Source of the DNA: Massilia timonae CCUG 45783
GTDB lineage: Bacteria; Pseudomonadota; Gammaproteobacteria; Burkholderiales; Burkholderiaceae_D
Length of the DNA: 55,790 bases
Assembly (NCBI RefSeq): GCF_000315425.1
Contig: NZ_JH992925.1
Location: forward strand, 214,348-270,137
Direction of reading: 5' to 3'
The translations under genes and the position numbers were made by a program. This document shows positions 17,724-25,775 of the stretch, piece after piece (positions within the stretch are counted from its first letter, which is position 1; each line of letters begins with the position of its first letter). The notes beneath the pieces were generated by a model. It saw only the letters and a list, made by a program, of their open reading frames with translations, was not told the origin of the DNA and did no database searches.

Positions 17724-18943
17724 GAAGTCGCGGCCGGCGTAACGGTCGTTGCGCAGGTCGAGGCAGTGGCTGAGGCGGCGGCGACAGCGGCGACAGCGGC
17801 GGCAGCCGGCGCGGGCGCCACCGCGTCCGTCGTGACGGCCGGCAGCGCGCCGCCAGTCTGGCGACAGGCTTGGAGCAGGGCCATGGCCACCCGCTGCACG
17901 CCGGCGTTGTCGAGGAACGGCCCCATCGGCAGGCTCAGGACGCGCCGGGCCAGTCCTTCCGCCACCGGATAGGCGTCCGGCGCCAGGTGGGCATAGGCGG
18001 CCTGGCGGTGGATCGGCACCGGATAGTGGACGGCGGTCGGGATGCCGGCGGCGGCAAGCTCGCCGCGCACCCGTTCGCGGTCGTCGACCAGCACCGTGTA
18101 CTGGGCGTGGACGCTGCTGCGGTCGTTGCGCACGGCGAGGACGGGAATATGGTGGCGCAGCAGGGCGTCGTAGGTGGCCGCGGCGCGCTGGCGCTGCCCG
18201 ACTTCCCATTCGAAGCGTTCGAGCTTGGCCAGCACCACGGCGCACTGCAGGGTGTCCATGCGTCCGCCCACGCCCAGCCGGGCGTGCACGTAGCGGTGCG
18301 ACTGGCCGTGGACACGGATTTCGCGCATGGCCTGGGCGAGGGTGTCGTCGTCGGTGAACAGGGCGCCGCCGTCGCCATAGCAGCCCAGTGGCTTGCTGGG
18401 GAAGAAGCTGGTGCAGCCGATCGTGGACAGGTGGCAGCTCTGGCGCCCGCGGTAGGTCGCGCCGAAGCTCTGGGCGGCGTCCTCGATGACGGCGATGCCG
18501 TAGGGTTCGGCGATGGCGTTGATGGCGTCCATGTCGGCCGGCTGGCCGTACAGCGAGACCGGGAGGATGGCGCGCGTGCGCGGCGTGATGCGCTCGGCGA
18601 CCAGGCGCGCGTCGATGTTGCCGGTGGCGGCTTCGACGTCGGCGAACACCGGGGTGGCGCCCACCAGCATCACCGCTTCGGCCGCGGCGATGAAGGAGAA
18701 CGGGGTGGTGATCACCTCGTCGCCGGCCTTGATGCCGAGCGCCATCAAGGCGATGATGAGGGCCTCGGTGCCGGACGACACGGTGATGCAGTGGCGCGCG
18801 CCGGTGCGGGCCGCCAGGCGCGCCTCGAGCTCGGCGACTTCGGGGCCGAGGATGTACTGCCCGTGGTCGAGGACGGCCTGGATGCGGCTGTTGATCAGCT
18901 CGCGCGAGGCGAGATACTGGGATTTCAGGTCGATGAATTCCAT
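17720..18943 (-). CDS. wbpE: WbpE-like UDP-3-oxo-GlcNAcA aminotransferase
   Basis: PLP-dependent DegT-family enzyme expected to convert UDP-2-acetamido-3-keto-glucuronate to the 3-amino sugar with glutamate. Seen: MEFIDLKSQY opening, VSSGTEALIIALMALGIKAG, VIEDAAQSFGA, and the PLP-lysine motif SFFPSKPLGCYGDGGALF, all characteristic of WbpE/WlbC. Function is assigned mainly because wbpA, wbpB and wbpD orthologue-like genes are adjacent in pathway order. GAGGAT precedes the ATG. Odd: the last 40 or so residues are an Ala/Val/Thr-rich low-complexity tail (from about residue 365) beyond the usual domain end, encoded by GCG/GCC-rich repeats. The enzyme core looks complete. Confidence 0.87.
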   Translation of the reverse strand: MEFIDLKSQYLASRELINSRIQAVLDHGQYILGPEVAELEARLAARTGARHCITVSSGTEALIIALMALGIKAGDEVITTPFSFIAAAEAVMLVGATPVFADVEAATGNIDARLVAERITPRTRAILPVSLYGQPADMDAINAIAEPYGIAVIEDAAQSFGATYRGRQSCHLSTIGCTSFFPSKPLGCYGDGGALFTDDDTLAQAMREIRVHGQSHRYVHARLGVGGRMDTLQCAVVLAKLERFEWEVGQRQRAAATYDALLRHHIPVLAVRNDRSSVHAQYTVLVDDRERVRGELAAAGIPTAVHYPVPIHRQAAYAHLAPDAYPVAEGLARRVLSLPMGPFLDNAGVQRVAMALLQACRQTGGALPAVTTDAVAPAPAAAAVAAVAAASATASTCATTVTPAATS

Positions 18944-18946
18944 GGA

Positions 18947-19609
18947 TTATCCTCGTGCGGCGTTTTGGCTCGGGCTTGGATTCGGGTCGCTGGCCGTCAG
19001 GTCGCGCGCGCCTGACGGGCTGCCAGCCGGGCCGTCGGCCGAGCTGCAGGCGCCGTCTTGCAGAATGTAGGATTCGCCGGAAAGCGGGCAGCGGGCTGCG
19101 CCGTTGCCGCGCAAAGGCAGGGCCAGGCGGTCGCCGGAACGGCTGACCCAGCCGATCTGGCGCGCCGGCACGCCCGCCACCAGCGCATGCGGCGCGACGT
19201 CGCGGTTGACCACGGCGCCGGCGGCAACGAAGGCGTACTGGCCGATCGTCACCCCGCACACGACGGTGGCGTTGGCGCCGATGGTGGCCCCGCGCCGCAC
19301 CAGGGTGCGCCGGTATTCGTGCTTGCGCGGCACCGCGGCGCGCGGGTTGTAGACGTTGGTGAACACCATGCTGGGACCGCAGAAGACATCGTCTTCGAGC
19401 GTCACGGCGTCGTAGATCGACACGTTGTTCTGGATCTTGACCCCGTTGCCGATGCTCACGTCGTTGCCGACGAAGACGTTCTGGCCCAGCGAGCAGGCGG
19501 CGCCGATGCGCGCGCCGGCGCAGACGTGGGCGAAATGCCAGACGTGGGTGTCATCACCGAGCTGGGCGCCGCGGTCGACGATGGCGCTGGAATGGATGAT
19601 GATGGCCAT
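18947..19609 (-). CDS. wbpD: WbpD-like UDP-GlcNAc3NA 3-N-acetyltransferase
   Basis: Left-handed beta-helix acetyltransferase that acetylates the 3-amino group to give UDP-2,3-diacetamido-2,3-dideoxy-glucuronic acid. Hexapeptide repeats run through residues 5-150: VWHFAHVCAGARIGAACSLG, NVFVGNDVSIGNGVKIQNNV. FTNVYNPRAAVPRK is typical of WbpD/WlbB. The core ends near PARQIGWVSRSG. After that come about 60 residues including LPLRGNGAARCPLSGESY and a Ser/Pro/Ala-rich tail. WbpB ends 2 bp upstream and WbpE starts 3 bp downstream, so the four pathway genes are tightly coupled. The initial ATG has a poor ribosome site, consistent with translational coupling. Confidence 0.88.
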   Translation of the reverse strand: MAIIIHSSAIVDRGAQLGDDTHVWHFAHVCAGARIGAACSLGQNVFVGNDVSIGNGVKIQNNVSIYDAVTLEDDVFCGPSMVFTNVYNPRAAVPRKHEYRRTLVRRGATIGANATVVCGVTIGQYAFVAAGAVVNRDVAPHALVAGVPARQIGWVSRSGDRLALPLRGNGAARCPLSGESYILQDGACSSADGPAGSPSGARDLTASDPNPSPSQNAARG

Positions 19610-19611
19610 GG

Positions 19612-20715
19612 TCAGTACTCCAGCGGCAGGGCGACGCGGCGGCCGTCGCGCGCCGAGCGGTAGGCGGCGACCAGCACCTCGAGCGACTTCAGGCCCTCGC
19701 GGCCGTCGGTCTCGGGCTCGGCCTCGCCGCGCAGCACGCGGATCACGTTGTCGTAGTAGAGCGGATGGCCGAAGCCATAGACCGAGGTGGTCTGGTAGCT
19801 GGCATCAGCCACCAGGGCGTCGTCGGGATCGCCTTGCGCGAATTCCCATTGCTGGACTTCGTTGACGGCGACGCCGCCGATGCGCGCGCTGCCATGCTCG
19901 CCGAGGATGGTGATCGAGCCTTCGAGGTTGCGCGGCCAGGTCAGCATGGTGACGTTCATCGAGCCCAGCGCGCCATTGCGCCAGCGCAGGCTCATCACCC
20001 CGGTGTCCTCGACCTCGATGTCGCGCGCCAGGGTGGCGGTATAGGCTTGCAGGCTTTCGATCGGGCCGACGATCCATTCGAGCAGGTCGACGTAGTGGCT
20101 GGCCTGGTTCATGAAGGCGCCGCCGTCGAATTCCCAGGTGCCGCGCCAGCCGGCGCTGCGGTAGTACTCGTCGGGGCGGGTCCAGAACACATTGAGGTTG
20201 ACCATGTAGATGCGGCCGAAGCGCTTCTTGTCGACCGCGCGCTTGAGCAGCTGCAGGGTGGCGTTGCGGCGGTTCTGCTTGACCACGAACAGCCGCACCC
20301 CGGCCTCGTCGGCGGCGGCGACCATGCGCTTGCCGTCTTCCCAGCGCGTGGCCATCGGCTTCTCGGTGATCACGTGGCGGCCGGCCGCGGCGATGCGGAT
20401 CGCCTGGCCCGGGTGCAGCCCGGACGGGGTGGCGAGCACGAAGGCGTCGGCGTCGAGCTCGGCCAGCATGCGGTCGAGGCTGGCATACGGGCGGGCGCCG
20501 GTGATGCCGGCCGCTTCTTCGCGCGCGCGCGGGTCGATGTCGCAGACGCCGGCCAGCTCGCAGCGGTCGGCGTGCTCGCGCATGGCGTTCATGTGGTTGC
20601 GGGCGATGCGGCCGCAGCCGACCAGGGCGAAGCGGATCTTGCGGTCGAGGATGGGGGGAGGGTAGTGGCGCATGCGGGCTCCGGGCGTGGCGGTGGGATC
20701 GATGATGTGGGACAT
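19612..20715 (-). CDS. wbpB: WbpB-like UDP-GlcNAcA 3-dehydrogenase (Gfo/Idh/MocA)
   Basis: NAD-dependent oxidoreductase that oxidises C3 of UDP-GlcNAc-uronate. Rossmann motif FALVGCGRIARNHMNA, the catalytic-type Lys in HVITEKPMAT, and GGAFMNQASHYVDLLEWIVG, a typical Gfo/Idh/MocA active-site helix, are all present. Length 367 as annotated. ATG at 20715 has no clear ribosome site; ATG at 20673, preceded by GGAG, gives MRHYPPPILDRKIRF and may be the real start. It sits 18 bp after wbpA and 2 bp before wbpD. WbpB/WlbA enzymes recycle NADH with 2-oxoglutarate, usually paired with WbpE, which is present here. Confidence 0.87.
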   Translation of the reverse strand: MSHIIDPTATPGARMRHYPPPILDRKIRFALVGCGRIARNHMNAMREHADRCELAGVCDIDPRAREEAAGITGARPYASLDRMLAELDADAFVLATPSGLHPGQAIRIAAAGRHVITEKPMATRWEDGKRMVAAADEAGVRLFVVKQNRRNATLQLLKRAVDKKRFGRIYMVNLNVFWTRPDEYYRSAGWRGTWEFDGGAFMNQASHYVDLLEWIVGPIESLQAYTATLARDIEVEDTGVMSLRWRNGALGSMNVTMLTWPRNLEGSITILGEHGSARIGGVAVNEVQQWEFAQGDPDDALVADASYQTTSVYGFGHPLYYDNVIRVLRGEAEPETDGREGLKSLEVLVAAYRSARDGRRVALPLEY

Positions 20716-20733
20716 GGACGATCGGCCGGCCGC

Positions 20734-22062
20734 TCAGGCCTGCACCACGTTCGGCAGCCGGTTCGGGTAGACGCCGCGGGTGTCCACGATCAGGTTGGCG
20801 TACTGGCGCACCAGGTCGTAGTCGAAGGCGCTATGGCTGGTGGCCAGCAGCACGACATCGTAGGACGCGAGCGAGGAAGGGCTCAAGGGCACGCTCGACA
20901 GTTCGAAGCGGTGCTCGCGCATGCGCGGGAAGACCGGGACGTGCGGGTCGGAATAGTCGACCGCGGCGCCGCGCGCGCGCAGCAGCTCCATCAGCGCCAC
21001 CGAGGGCGATTCGCGCATGTCTTCGACGTCCTTCTTGTAGGAGATGCCCAGCACCAGGATGCGGCTGCCCATCACCGCGCGGCCGCGCTCGTTGAGGGCG
21101 TCGGCCACCTTGCCGACCACCCAGCCCGGCATGTCGCTATTGATCTCGCCGGCCAGTTCGATGAAGCGGGTGTGCAGGCCATACTGGCGCGCCTTCCAGG
21201 TGAGATAGAAGGGATCGATCGGGATGCAATGCCCGCCCAGGCCGGGGCCGGGGTAATACGGGGTGAAACCGAACGGCTTGGTGGCGGCGGCGCGGATCAC
21301 TTCATGGATGTCGATGCCCATGCGGTCGGCGATGATCTTCATTTCATTGACCAGGCCGATGTTGACGGCGCGGTGGATGTTCTCGAGCAGCTTGGTCAGT
21401 TCGGCCGCGCGGGTCGAGCTGACCGGCACCACCGTGTCGATCGCGGCGCGGTACAGGGCCAGGCCGGCTTCGAGGCAGGCGCTGGTGGAGCCGCCGCATA
21501 CCTTGGGGATGGTGCGGGTATGGAAATCGGGATTGCCCGGGTCTTCGCGCTCGGGCGAGAACACGAGGAACACGTCCTGGCCGACGCGCAGGCCGCGCGA
21601 CTCCAGGCGCGGGCGCAGTTCTTCCTCGGTGGTGCCGGGATAGGTGGTGCTCTCGAGCGACAGCAGCTGGCCGGGCCGCATGTGCGGCAGCAGGGATTCG
21701 ACGGTGCCGATCACGAACGACAGGTCGGGTTCGCGGTAGGCGGTGAGCGGGGTCGGAACGCAGATGATCAGGGCGTCGGCCTCGCCCGTGCGCGCGAAGT
21801 CGGTGCTGGCCATGAAGCCGGCGGCGCGCGCCGCCTCGATGGCGGGGGCGCCGATGTGGGCGATATAGCTGCCGCCGCGGTTGAGCCGCGCGACCTTGTC
21901 GGCGTCGACGTCGATCCCGAGGACGCGGAAGCCCTCGGCGGCGTAGCGCAGCGCCAGCGGCAGGCCGACGTAGCCGAGGCCGATGATGCCGATCACGGCA
22001 TGGCGGTCGCGCAGCCGGGCCAGCAGCTGTTCCAGGTGAATTGATTGGTTCTCGTCTCGCAT
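20734..22062 (-). CDS. wbpA: WbpA-like UDP-N-acetylglucosamine 6-dehydrogenase
   Basis: Nucleotide-sugar dehydrogenase of 442 residues that oxidises C6 of UDP-GlcNAc to the uronic acid in two NAD-dependent steps. Seen: Rossmann IIGLGYVGLPLALRYA, SLESTTYPGTTEEELR, VFSPEREDPGN, and the catalytic Cys in PGLGGHCIPIDPFYLTWKAR, then the C-terminal UDP-binding domain with LVLGISYKKDVEDMRESPS. These are the marks of the WbpA/WbpO type rather than UDP-glucose dehydrogenase, mainly because of its neighbours. GAGGAAA before ATG at 22062 supports the start. First of the four wbpABDE genes. Confidence 0.9.
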   Translation of the reverse strand: MRDENQSIHLEQLLARLRDRHAVIGIIGLGYVGLPLALRYAAEGFRVLGIDVDADKVARLNRGGSYIAHIGAPAIEAARAAGFMASTDFARTGEADALIICVPTPLTAYREPDLSFVIGTVESLLPHMRPGQLLSLESTTYPGTTEEELRPRLESRGLRVGQDVFLVFSPEREDPGNPDFHTRTIPKVCGGSTSACLEAGLALYRAAIDTVVPVSSTRAAELTKLLENIHRAVNIGLVNEMKIIADRMGIDIHEVIRAAATKPFGFTPYYPGPGLGGHCIPIDPFYLTWKARQYGLHTRFIELAGEINSDMPGWVVGKVADALNERGRAVMGSRILVLGISYKKDVEDMRESPSVALMELLRARGAAVDYSDPHVPVFPRMREHRFELSSVPLSPSSLASYDVVLLATSHSAFDYDLVRQYANLIVDTRGVYPNRLPNVVQA

Positions 22063-22143
22063 GGGTTTCCTCGACAGTGACGGTATGACAGCGGGTAGGA
22101 CGGCAACGATGGTGGCGGCGTGGATTGGCGGCGCTGGCCGGCC

Positions 22144-24228
22144 CTAGATGCGGAATGGCACGAACCTGCGGATCAGGCCGGCAGGCGCGGGCTCCTCGGC
22201 GGGCGCCTGCGGCAACGGCGCCGGCGTCGATGGCAGGTATTCGGACACGATGGCCTTGACCATCGACTCGATGGGGCCGCGCTCGTGGGTCTCGCAGGCC
22301 ATCATGAGACAGGTGATGCAGGTCTCGAGCACATTGGGCCGCAGCGCGCTTTCCTTCATGCGCATGATGCGCGGGTGCTCGCTCGGGAAGACGGTGCCGT
22401 CGGTGAGCAGTTCTTCATGCAGTTTTTCGCCCGGGAACAGGCCGATGAACTGGATCTCGATGTCGCCGCGCGGCTGCTGGGGCGTGCGCTCGGTGAGGCC
22501 GTGCATGGCGATCATGGTGCGCGCCAGGTCGAGGATGCGCACCGGTTCGCCCATGTCGAGCACGAACACGTCGCCGCCCTTGGCCATGGCGCCGGCCTGG
22601 ATCACCAGCTGGGCCGCCTCGGGGATGAGCATGAAGTAGCGCGACACCTCGGGATGGGTGATCGTCACCGGCCCGCCGCGCGTGATCTGGCGCTGGAACA
22701 GGGGAATCACCGAGCCCGAGGAACCCAGCACATTGCCGAAGCGGACCATGCAGAAGGTCGTGCCCGTCCGGTTGCCTGTCCCATGGGTCGGGCCATTGGC
22801 GGCGCCAGTGCCGGCGCCGTCGCCAGGTGCGCGGCCACCGGCGGCGCGGGCGGCGGCGGCCTGGAAGATCAGCTCGGCGATGCGCTTGCTGGCGCCCATG
22901 ATATTGGTCGGCCGCACCGCCTTGTCGCTGGAGATCAGCACGCAGGTCTGGACGCCGTGGTGCGCCGCGCCGGCGGCGATGATCTGGGCCCCCAGCACAT
23001 TGTTGCGCAGGCCTTCGACGATATTGGTCTCGACCAGGGGCACGTGCTTGTAGGCGGCGGCATGGTAGATGGTGTCGATGCCGCCGGCGGCCAGCACGCG
23101 CTCGACCAGGTCGGCATTGCAGACCGAGCCCAGGTGGGCGTGGATGGGCAGGTCGGGAAAGCGCGCCGCCAGCTCTTGCCGGATGGTGTACAGCGCGTAT
23201 TCGGAATGGTCGATCAGGTGCAGGCGCGCCGGGCTCAGGGTGACGATCTGGCGACACAGCTCGCTGCCGATGGAACCGCCGGCGCCCGTCACCAGCACCC
23301 CCTTGCCGCGCACGCAGCGCGCGAACAGGTCGAGCCGCGGCGGCACCGGCGGCCGGCCGAGCAGGTCTTCGAACTTGATTTCGCGGATGGCGTCGCGCAG
23401 GACCGACTTGTCGCTTGCCTTGTCGTCGGCCAGGTCGACCAGCCGGGTAAGGATCTTGGTGGGCACGCCGGCCTGGCCCAGGCGCTGCATCAGTTCGCGC
23501 AGGCGCTCGGGCGCGGCGGCGGGCAGGGCGATGACGATGGTGCGGATGCCGAGCGCGGCGCCGAGCTCGACCAGGCGCGAGGTGTGGAACACGCGCAGGC
23601 CGGCCACGGTGCGCTCGTTCAGCGCGTGCTTGTCATCGAAGAAGCACAGGGGGCGGTATTCGTCGCCGTCGCGCATGGTCTGGGCCAGCCGGGCGCCGGC
23701 CTCGCCGGCGCCGTAGATGGCGACCGCCAGCGCCTTGCCGGCGCAGGGGCCGCGCTTGCTGCGCAGCAGCTTGCGCACACCGATACGCGACATGACGACA
23801 TAAGAAAAAGCGATAAACCAATATATTGCCAGCGCACTGCGCGGAAATCTCGCCTCATTGAGGAATACCAAAGTGAGATAGGCGCATAATACGGCAATGC
23901 CCAATGCCAGGCCGGTGAGGGTGAGCAGGCGATGGTCGATAAAGCGGATGACGGCCCGGTATAAATCGGATAGCCAGAAAGCCGCAATCGTCAGCACCGC
24001 CACTAGTAAATAAGAGCCGGGGCTGAATTGTTTTGCAAGCTGTAAATCGCCACCGCGCAATATCATTGCGATTAAAAAACACATGGGAAGCGCAACCAGG
24101 TCGACCGCGATGGCCAGGGCGGCCTTCGCAGTGCGATGCATGGAGACGATTCTTGCGCAAAACTGGTGAGACAGGGTGTGGCGTTGAATTGACATGGCAA
24201 TCGGCTTCTCGCTGAAAGAGAACGACAT
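22144..24228 (-). CDS. WbpM/CapD-type membrane nucleotide-sugar 4,6-dehydratase
   Basis: Membrane-anchored SDR protein of up to 694 residues, converting UDP-GlcNAc to a 4-keto-6-deoxy sugar. Four N-terminal membrane helices (about 35-130) precede a CoA-binding-like domain (VAIYGAGEAGARLAQTM), then the catalytic SDR domain: VLVTGAGGSIGSELCRQI, AAAYKHVPLVE and SSDKAVRPTNIMGASKR, with Met in place of Tyr as known for WbpM (SMK triad). LGSSGSVIPLFQRQI and the ITHPEVSRYFM block follow. Odd: about 30 Gly/Ala/Thr-rich residues (about 456-490) are inserted after the SMK helix. ATG at 24228 has no clear ribosome site; ATG at 24195 or 24141 are alternatives. First gene of the minus-strand array. Confidence 0.88.
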   Translation of the reverse strand: MSFSFSEKPIAMSIQRHTLSHQFCARIVSMHRTAKAALAIAVDLVALPMCFLIAMILRGGDLQLAKQFSPGSYLLVAVLTIAAFWLSDLYRAVIRFIDHRLLTLTGLALGIAVLCAYLTLVFLNEARFPRSALAIYWFIAFSYVVMSRIGVRKLLRSKRGPCAGKALAVAIYGAGEAGARLAQTMRDGDEYRPLCFFDDKHALNERTVAGLRVFHTSRLVELGAALGIRTIVIALPAAAPERLRELMQRLGQAGVPTKILTRLVDLADDKASDKSVLRDAIREIKFEDLLGRPPVPPRLDLFARCVRGKGVLVTGAGGSIGSELCRQIVTLSPARLHLIDHSEYALYTIRQELAARFPDLPIHAHLGSVCNADLVERVLAAGGIDTIYHAAAYKHVPLVETNIVEGLRNNVLGAQIIAAGAAHHGVQTCVLISSDKAVRPTNIMGASKRIAELIFQAAAARAAGGRAPGDGAGTGAANGPTHGTGNRTGTTFCMVRFGNVLGSSGSVIPLFQRQITRGGPVTITHPEVSRYFMLIPEAAQLVIQAGAMAKGGDVFVLDMGEPVRILDLARTMIAMHGLTERTPQQPRGDIEIQFIGLFPGEKLHEELLTDGTVFPSEHPRIMRMKESALRPNVLETCITCLMMACETHERGPIESMVKAIVSEYLPSTPAPLPQAPAEEPAPAGLIRRFVPFRI

Positions 24229-24582
24229 GCTGCTGCAATCAAAATAGTGGTTTACTGCACGATCAGTCGTTTTGAATAATGTGCTGTGTCGAATAGGGCT
24301 GAGCCGATTGGTTTTGTGTGTATAAGCTTATTATCTGTCTGCGATTGAATGGCAGGCTTGAGGTCACTCAACAGCGGTCAGGGATATAATGCGTGAATAG
24401 AGAAGTTGAAGTGAAGAAGTGAATATAAGAAATGGCCTCGAATAATAATTTCCAGCTACTATTTATTTAATCTGGCGTATTCAGGCAAGGGCGGGATCGG
24501 CGAATGCCGACGGGAATGGCGGAAACAACAAGGCGTCCCGACCCGGCAGGCCGGAACGCTGGCGACGCTGTCAGGTCGGGCC
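24229..24582 (-). promoter_or_regulatory. AT-rich upstream region of the polysaccharide array; probable promoter zone
   Basis: About 350 bp, much richer in A+T than the neighbouring genes, between the DUF1460 gene and the first polysaccharide gene, both on the minus strand. This is the natural place for the main promoter of the 24.2-to-5.9 kb array. It contains a perfect TTGAG-GTCA-CTCAA inverted repeat (24358-24371) and the palindrome ATAAGCTTAT (near 24322). I could not settle a -35/-10 pair on the minus strand, and saw no GG-N10-GC sigma-54 pattern. Confidence 0.4.
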
Positions 24583-25545
24583 TCAGGCCGCGGGACGCCC
24601 CGGACGCGGCTGCGGCGCCATCGACGGCACCGTGATCGGTTCGTTCAGGCGCAGGAACTTGAAGCCGGCCAGCGCCTGGCCGCGCTTGCCCGCGCGCGCA
24701 TTGCGTTCCTGGCGTTCGAGCGTGCGCCCGATATACGATTCGAACGTTTCCTCGCGCACCTGCGGTTCGGACGAATGCAGGAAGTGGCGCTCGCCGTTCG
24801 GTCCCAGCACCACCAGGCCCACGTGCGAGGCCCAGTACTCGCCGTCGCGGGTCGAGATCACGTTCACGAAATCGCCTTCCTGCAACTGGCTGGCGATGGC
24901 CGCCACCTGTTCCTTCGGCACATAGGCCTGGCGGCTGGTCTCGACCGGGATGTCGCGCACCGTGTTGTGGCGGGTGGCCAGGAAGCGCGCGCGGTCGACC
25001 TTCATGTCGTACCACGGGCCGCCCGCTCCGGCCAGCTCGCCGCTGACGTCGGTCACCAGCCACCCGTTGGCCACGTTCCAGTCCATCTCGGTGTAGTGGT
25101 TGCGCGTGGCCACGCCGATCACGCCGTCGCGGTAGCGGATCCGCTGCAGCATCCAGAAGAACTCCTCCCACGAGCCGGACAAGGCCATCGCATAGGTGTG
25201 CTCGGCGAACACCACGCAGTCGCTTTGCGCCAGGCTATACAAAGGCAGGCTGTCGTGGATCTCGTAGGGGAATTCCCCCAGCAGGTGCAGCGAGTAGGGC
25301 TGGCCGATGTTCTGGCGGCCGATCGCGGCGATACGCTTGCGCAGGTCCGGCTCGGCGCCCTGCATGTGGGCGATGTACTGGCCGGCCTCGAACGGCGTCA
25401 TCTGGTAGACCTGCTTTTGCAGCAGCGCCGCCAGGGGCGTGGGCGGCGGCGGCGCGCCCGGGATGGGTTTGGTGGCGGGCGCGGTCGCGCACCCGGTCAG
25501 GACGGCGCTGGCAAGCAGCAGGCAGGCAAGGCGCATGGCGTTCAT
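24583..25545 (-). CDS. DUF1460 / amidase-like lipoprotein
   Basis: Predicted lipoprotein of about 320 residues: signal peptide with lipobox VLTGC (Cys near residue 19), then a Pro-rich linker and a domain like the N-acetylmuramoyl-L-alanine amidase-like (DUF1460, NlpC/P60-related) family. Key parts are IGQPYSLHLLGE, then LAQSDCVVFAEHTYAMALS with the probable catalytic Cys, EGDFVNVISTRDG, and SHVGLVVLGPNG with the probable catalytic His. It likely cleaves a cell-wall peptide or amide bond in the periplasm. ATG at 25545 is preceded by an in-frame TTG at 25548; ATG at 25536 is also possible. It stands alone upstream of the polysaccharide array. Substrate is not known. Confidence 0.75.
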   Translation of the reverse strand: MNAMRLACLLLASAVLTGCATAPATKPIPGAPPPPTPLAALLQKQVYQMTPFEAGQYIAHMQGAEPDLRKRIAAIGRQNIGQPYSLHLLGEFPYEIHDSLPLYSLAQSDCVVFAEHTYAMALSGSWEEFFWMLQRIRYRDGVIGVATRNHYTEMDWNVANGWLVTDVSGELAGAGGPWYDMKVDRARFLATRHNTVRDIPVETSRQAYVPKEQVAAIASQLQEGDFVNVISTRDGEYWASHVGLVVLGPNGERHFLHSSEPQVREETFESYIGRTLERQERNARAGKRGQALAGFKFLRLNEPITVPSMAPQPRPGRPAA

Positions 25546-25683
25546 CAATGTGGGGTAAAAACGTCAAGCTAATCTGGTGCGCCCGGCTTGGGTAATGAAA
25601 TTTCTTCGCCCAGCCATAACCGCGGGAAGGGCGCCATTTATGTACATTCCTTCAAGTTATATAGAAGCGAACACAAGTGATTA

Positions 25684-25695
25684 TTCACCGGTGAA
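25684..25695. promoter_or_regulatory. 12-bp palindrome upstream of TonB-dependent receptor gene (candidate operator)
   Basis: TTCACCGGTGAA, a perfect palindrome centred 86 bp before the receptor ATG. Its size and CCGG core resemble LacI/GalR-type operators, which often control sugar-specific receptors; the regulator is not in the window. Assignment as operator is an inference. Confidence 0.4.
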
Positions 25696-25775
25696 ATGAA
25701 CATGAATACTCCGAGCATGGCAGCCTTCAGCCTGCCTTAAGCAATAACGATAGCACTATTCCCAGGAGAGAGAGC

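Noticed and set aside
16476..19259. Single 927-codon open frame joining the flippase to the wbpE/wbpD region
   Set aside because: Only the part after ATG 17723 is coding; the upstream part is out of phase with wbpE and wbpD and has no recognisable protein.
24380..24392. TATAAT on the + strand as a promoter
   Set aside because: No + strand gene follows it and the nearest TTGAGG -35-like hexamer is 21 bp away.
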